From positions 1 to 9,317 of the forward strand of contig CAIRTT010000356.1 of assembly GCA_903881535.1 (NCBI GenBank): 9,317 bases of DNA, read 5' to 3'. Made by a program: the position numbers and the translations under genes. Positions 6,602 to 9,317 of this stretch are shown in pieces. Source of the DNA: an uncultured Armatimonadota bacterium. Its GTDB lineage: Bacteria; Armatimonadota; Armatimonadia; Armatimonadales; Armatimonadaceae. The first letter of the stretch is position 1; the number at the start of each line of letters is the position of its first letter. The notes under the pieces are model-generated. The model had not been told where the DNA came from. It made no database searches and saw nothing but the letters and a program-made list of their open reading frames with translations.

Positions 6602-7876
6602 TTAGAGTCCCTTGAATGTGCCGTCGGTCAGCTTGAAGCGACCAGGCACAGCAACAGGAGGCACTGGCAGCTTCCCGAACTTGAACTCGGCTGGCATGAT
6701 GTCGAGATCAAGCTTCATGGCTTCATCAAAGGTGATTTCTTGACCGCTGTAGCAGGCAATACGTCCCATGATGGCTGTAAGACAGGATTCCGCAATACGC
6801 TTGCCTTCGTTGAGAGGCTTACCTGCACGGATGCTGGCGATCATGTCAATGTGTTCTTGAACGTAAGGATCGACCTGCTTGCCTTCGAAGCGGTAACGGG
6901 TTGTTCCATTGATGGAGCCGGATGGATTACTGGTTCCCTTTGTTCCGACAAAGGATTCGGAAACACGGGCAGCAGTTCCATCGATCTGGCGGCACATGGA
7001 TTGAATCTTGACGCCACTCTTGTATTCAAGCTCAATGGCAAAGTGATCGAAGCAGTGGCCGTATGCTGGATCGGTACGGACCTGACGTCCACCCATGCCG
7101 TAGACCTTGACCGGGGTATCGTTCATCACCCAGTTGGCGACATCGATGTTGTGTACGTGTTGCTCTACGATATGGTCACCGGAAAGCCATGTGAAGTACA
7201 GCCAGTTCTTGAGCTGCCACGTCATGTCATCCCATTCAGGCTGACGTGGGTTCATCCAAAGTCCACCCTGGTTCCAGTAAACCTGGCCGCCAAGGACTTC
7301 ACCGATAGCTCCACCATGGATACGCTTGATGGTTTCAACGTAGCCGGCCTGGTGGCGACGTTGTGTACCGGAGACAACCGCCAGTCCCTTTTGCTGAGCA
7401 ACTGCAGATGCAGCAATGACCTTGCGTACACCATTTGGGTCAACCGCAACCGGCTTTTCCATAAAGATGTTCTTGCCAGCTTCAACGGAAGCCTGGAAAT
7501 GGTAAGGGCGGAACCCAGGAGGCGTCGCCAAAATCACATAATTACAGTTGGATGCAAGGACCTTTTTGTAAGCATCCCAGCCGGAGAACGTAGTGTCATC
7601 TGTGAACTTTGCACGGCCAGCATGCTCAGCTTTGAGGCGACCAGCCAATTCCTTGACACGCTCTGGGAACAAGTCGCCAAGCGCAACGATTTCCACATTT
7701 GGATCCGCAGCCAAGACGTTATATGTTGCACCGGACCCACGCCCACCGCATCCAATGACACCCACACGGATCTTGTCTGACCCTTGAGCAAATACATTCG
7801 GAGCCGCTGCAAGAACTGCGGATGCGGCTGCACCACCAATGAACCCGCGACGGGTTACTGTACCTACTTCGTTCAT
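6602..7876 (-). CDS. Tat-exported Gfo/Idh/MocA family oxidoreductase
   Basis: 424-residue NAD(P)-dependent sugar or polyol dehydrogenase-like protein. MNEVGTVTRRGFIGGAAASA is a clear twin-arginine signal with a likely cleavage at VFA-QG (about residue 30), so it folds with its cofactor and is exported. The Rossmann domain has IRVGVIGCGGRGSG (36-49), VILATPP (114-120) and the hallmark MEKPVAV (139-145). The C-terminal alpha/beta domain has GDHIVEQHVHNIDVANW (233-249), in which H242 and D245 match the usual HxxD active-site pair. I chose the ATG at 7876 because AGGAGG at 7889-7884 precedes it by seven bases; the frame runs 12 codons further upstream without such support. It follows the FGE-like gene by 57 bases and precedes the TIM-barrel gene by two, so the three are probably one operon. 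Some exported relatives keep NAD tightly bound and recycle it on the sugar; whether this one does cannot be seen. Confidence 0.93.
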   Translation of the reverse strand: MNEVGTVTRRGFIGGAAASAVLAAAPNVFAQGSDKIRVGVIGCGGRGSGATYNVLAADPNVEIVALGDLFPERVKELAGRLKAEHAGRAKFTDDTTFSGWDAYKKVLASNCNYVILATPPGFRPYHFQASVEAGKNIFMEKPVAVDPNGVRKVIAASAVAQQKGLAVVSGTQRRHQAGYVETIKRIHGGAIGEVLGGQVYWNQGGLWMNPRQPEWDDMTWQLKNWLYFTWLSGDHIVEQHVHNIDVANWVMNDTPVKVYGMGGRQVRTDPAYGHCFDHFAIELEYKSGVKIQSMCRQIDGTAARVSESFVGTKGTSNPSGSINGTTRYRFEGKQVDPYVQEHIDMIASIRAGKPLNEGKRIAESCLTAIMGRIACYSGQEITFDEAMKLDLDIMPAEFKFGKLPVPPVAVPGRFKLTDGTFKGL

Positions 7877-7883
7877 CAATGTT

Positions 7884-7889
7884 CCTCCT
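7884..7889 (-). promoter_or_regulatory. Strong Shine-Dalgarno fixing the oxidoreductase start
   Basis: On the minus strand AGGAGG is followed by seven bases and the ATG at 7876. It decides against the longer in-frame start at 7912, and shows that canonical Shine-Dalgarno initiation exists here alongside the Shine-Dalgarno-less genes. Confidence 0.85.
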
Positions 7890-7933
7890 AGAACCGATAA
7901 CCGACGCACCAACGCGCCTGTTTTCCTGTGCGC

Positions 7934-8827
7934 CTATTCGGCATCACAAACTACACGGATTCCCACATAAGGGCCATCCGATAACCACCACTTGGACTTT
8001 GGAATCTGCGCATCAGCCAGCTGCCAATCCGGCTGCCAGAACTGTACAGCGGTGTATTGGACATCTTTGACTTTGTCCTTCCAACATCCGCCACGCGCAG
8101 GTTCCTTGTTATAAGGCGTACCAGCGGGAGCATGACACCATTCAGCAACATTGCCAAGCATGTCATAGAATCCCCAAGTGTTAGGAAGCAGCTTCCCCAC
8201 TTCCATCGCCTTGTCACCTGCATTATCCCAATACCAGGCCACCTTGCCTAGTTCCTTGGCCGAGAGCACCGCGGGCTTTTCACCGGATGTTGCAGCCCAC
8301 TGCCATTCCTCTTCGGTAGGCAGACGGTATTTCTTTCCAGTCTTCTTGGAAAGCCACTCGACAAACTTTAAAGCGCTCTGATAATGCATCCCCAAACAGG
8401 AATAGCCCTTGTGGCCGAAGCCACGGTCTGGCGCACCGTAGGGTTTACTCGGACGCGCGGCAGCATCTACGCCTGCAGCCTTCTCCGACTCGGTCAAATC
8501 GAGGCGATATGCGAAAATGTCGTAGACATCCCACTGTATTTCGAACTTGCTCATGAACATCTTGCGGCCATCGGGCATCGCAGGAACAGGCAACATGTCG
8601 AACGAAACAACAGAATTAGGAATCTTCTCGACAAATGGCACACGGCCATCCGGGAGCGGATATGAAATGGTCTTTACAGATGCCACTGGGGCCTTGACAG
8701 ACTTCTTTACAGCAACGGCTTTTATCTGTTTTGCCTTCGGTGGCACGGACTTTGCCTTTGCTGATGTCTGATAAACAGGTGTTACCAGCGATAGGATGCT
8801 AACCATAGTGAGAACAATAGCTGTCAC
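7934..8827 (-). CDS. Exported FGE-fold (SUMF1/formylglycine-generating-enzyme-like) protein
   Basis: 297-residue protein with a hydrophobic N-terminus (AIVLTMVSILSLVTPVYQTSA) that looks like a signal peptide. A Lys/Ala/Val-rich linker spans about 24-53, and an FGE-sulfatase domain about 70-296. Domain signatures are SALKFVEWLSKKTGKKYRLP followed by TEEEWQWAA (151-179), GFYDMLGNVAEWC (219-231), RGGCWKD (245-251) and YVGIRVVCD (287-295). True formylglycine-generating enzymes have a catalytic cysteine pair shortly after the GGS motif; here that stretch reads GGCWKDKVKDVQY and lacks both. A sulfatase-activating role is therefore doubtful, and a structural, binding or different oxygenase role is as likely. 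No sulfatase gene is in the window. The GTG start at 8827 is supported by GGGAG nine bases upstream; an internal ATG at 8806 would shorten the signal and lacks a Shine-Dalgarno. It is probably the first gene of the operon with the oxidoreductase and TIM barrel. Its 5' end overlaps the ApbE gene on the other strand. Confidence 0.87.
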   Translation of the reverse strand: MTAIVLTMVSILSLVTPVYQTSAKAKSVPPKAKQIKAVAVKKSVKAPVASVKTISYPLPDGRVPFVEKIPNSVVSFDMLPVPAMPDGRKMFMSKFEIQWDVYDIFAYRLDLTESEKAAGVDAAARPSKPYGAPDRGFGHKGYSCLGMHYQSALKFVEWLSKKTGKKYRLPTEEEWQWAATSGEKPAVLSAKELGKVAWYWDNAGDKAMEVGKLLPNTWGFYDMLGNVAEWCHAPAGTPYNKEPARGGCWKDKVKDVQYTAVQFWQPDWQLADAQIPKSKWWLSDGPYVGIRVVCDAE

Positions 8828-9317
8828 GTCTCGATTCTCCCAGTCTGGTGCAACGGCACAACAGGAATCCCCCGGAGCAGATGCACAACGATTTCAGTAT
8901 ACGGAAATCCATATGGGAGTGCCTGTAAGAATAACAGTTTCGAATTCAAATCAGGCTCTCGTTGAACGTGCCGTAAAGGCTGGATACAAGGCAATTGCCG
9001 ACTTTGAACAGATCACATCCGACTACCGCCCAACAAGCGAATTGATGCAGCTATGTGCGAAGCCGTACGGCAAGCCTTACGTTGTTTCTCCCACGCTGTA
9101 CACGATTCTAAGGAAGGCCCTCGAGGTTGCATCCGTATCAAAAGGAGCCTTTGACCCTACCGTCGGCCCATTTGTACAGCAATGGCGTGAAACACGAAAA
9201 TCAGGCAAACTCCCCAGCCGACAAGCAATGCTTTCCGCGCGTGACAGGGTTGGATATCAACATGTGATCCTTGGCGATGATGACTCGAGCGTCACCCTCA
9301 AGCGCCCTGGGATGCTC
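8796..9317 (+). CDS. ApbE family FAD:protein FMN transferase, 3' part beyond window
   Basis: The first 174 codons of a flavin transferase that hydrolyses FAD and links FMN covalently to Thr/Ser of exported flavoproteins such as Nqr/Rnf subunits or FMN-bind domains. Signatures are FQYTEIHMGVPVRITV (33-48, equivalent to the family MGTxxxI start), DYRPTSELMQL (76-86), KGAFDPTVGPFVQQW (116-130, the conserved FDxTVGPLV-type block) and RVGYQHVIL (151-159). The family is about 300-350 residues, so about half is missing. Start choice is uncertain. The homology begins before the internal ATG at 8913, and the only upstream in-frame starts are ATG 8796 and GTG 8808; a TAA at 8772 closes the frame. Either start lies within the first codons of the divergent FGE-like gene. 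The short N-terminus (MLTIVRTIAVTSRFSQSGAT) is at best a weak signal peptide, and I see no lipobox. No good Shine-Dalgarno is visible. Confidence 0.85.
   Translation, partial: MLTIVRTIAVTSRFSQSGATAQQESPGADAQRFQYTEIHMGVPVRITVSNSNQALVERAVKAGYKAIADFEQITSDYRPTSELMQLCAKPYGKPYVVSPTLYTILRKALEVASVSKGAFDPTVGPFVQQWRETRKSGKLPSRQAMLSARDRVGYQHVILGDDDSSVTLKRPGML
8837..8841 (-). promoter_or_regulatory. Shine-Dalgarno supporting the GTG start of the FGE-like gene
   Basis: On the minus strand GGGAG is followed by nine bases and the GTG at 8827. It favours this start over the internal ATG at 8806 and so makes the 5' overlap with the ApbE gene more likely to be real. Confidence 0.55.

Noticed and set aside
5649..6605. 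Plus-strand open frame (318 codons) opposite the TIM-barrel gene
   Set aside because: It begins inside the bidirectional terminator, is rich in Cys and His in a way typical of antisense frames, and lies over a well-supported minus-strand gene.
6740..7780. Long plus-strand open frame (346 codons) opposite the oxidoreductase gene
   Set aside because: It is antisense to a gene with clear Gfo/Idh/MocA motifs, has no recognisable domain of its own and no ribosome binding site; it is a by-product of codon use on the other strand.
7877..7933. Terminator or promoter between the FGE-like and oxidoreductase genes
   Set aside because: Only imperfect GC-rich repeats (GCGC, ACCGATAACCGAC) are present; there is no stable stem followed by a T run and no convincing -10/-35 pair, so an operon is more likely.
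7934..8827. Sulfatase-activating formylglycine-generating enzyme
   Set aside because: The catalytic cysteine pair is absent and no sulfatase is nearby, so only the fold-level call is kept.
1..9317. CRISPR arrays, tRNA genes, insertion sequences, attachment sites, or a defence island
   Set aside because: I saw no spaced direct repeats, tRNA-like cloverleaf, transposase, integrase or paired inverted repeats flanking a gene, and coding looks continuous and uniform in style across the window.

Overview
The window is ordinary-looking bacterial chromosome of mixed housekeeping and envelope or sugar genes, at roughly 50% GC by eye. It holds nine protein genes, two of them cut by the window edges, and no RNA gene, CRISPR array or mobile element that I can see. 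The organism appears to have a Tat export system and a cell wall: three proteins start with twin-arginine-like signals and two look like peptidoglycan-active enzymes. The combination of exported Gfo/Idh/MocA oxidoreductases, exported xylose-isomerase-like TIM barrels, FGE-fold proteins and a GHL10 hydrolase is typical of Armatimonadota and Planctomycetota. I lean to Armatimonadota, but this is inference from gene content only.

Layout. Bases 1-980 (minus strand) are the first three quarters of seryl-tRNA synthetase. A 68-base gap separates it from a divergent plus-strand gene (1049-1855), which encodes a stand-alone LigB/MEMO domain like the N-terminal half of AmmeMemoRadiSam system protein A. 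Next comes a tightly packed minus-strand operon, read from right to left: a Tat-type GHL10 glycosyl hydrolase-like protein (4664-3180), a divergent nucleoside-hydrolase-like protein (3180-2371) and the Holliday junction resolvase RuvC (2374-1844). Its stop and start codons overlap (TGATG, then ATGA), and the ruvC tail overlaps the tail of the LigB gene by 12 bases. Divergent from the hydrolase is an SH3b-NlpC/P60 peptidase (4789-5550). A strong bidirectional terminator at 5630-5664 separates it from the next minus-strand cluster.

That cluster reads 8827 to 5682: an exported FGE-fold (SUMF1-like) protein, a Tat-exported Gfo/Idh/MocA oxidoreductase and a Tat-exported hydroxypyruvate-isomerase-like TIM barrel. 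Spacings are 57 and 2 bases, with no terminator between genes. At the right edge an ApbE-family FAD:protein FMN transferase begins on the plus strand. Its best start lies inside the 5' end of the FGE-like gene.

How the genes may work together. The GHL10 protein and the NlpC/P60 peptidase share a divergent promoter region and may act together on the cell wall, one on glycan and one on peptide stems. The exported oxidoreductase and TIM barrel look like an oxidise-then-isomerise-or-cleave pair acting on a sugar outside the cytoplasm. Recently described 3-keto-glycoside pathways use the same two protein families. Several start codons (serS, GHL10, NlpC/P60) lack a Shine-Dalgarno sequence and instead have a -10-like hexamer 6-8 bases upstream, suggesting leaderless mRNAs; other genes in the window have clear Shine-Dalgarno sequences.
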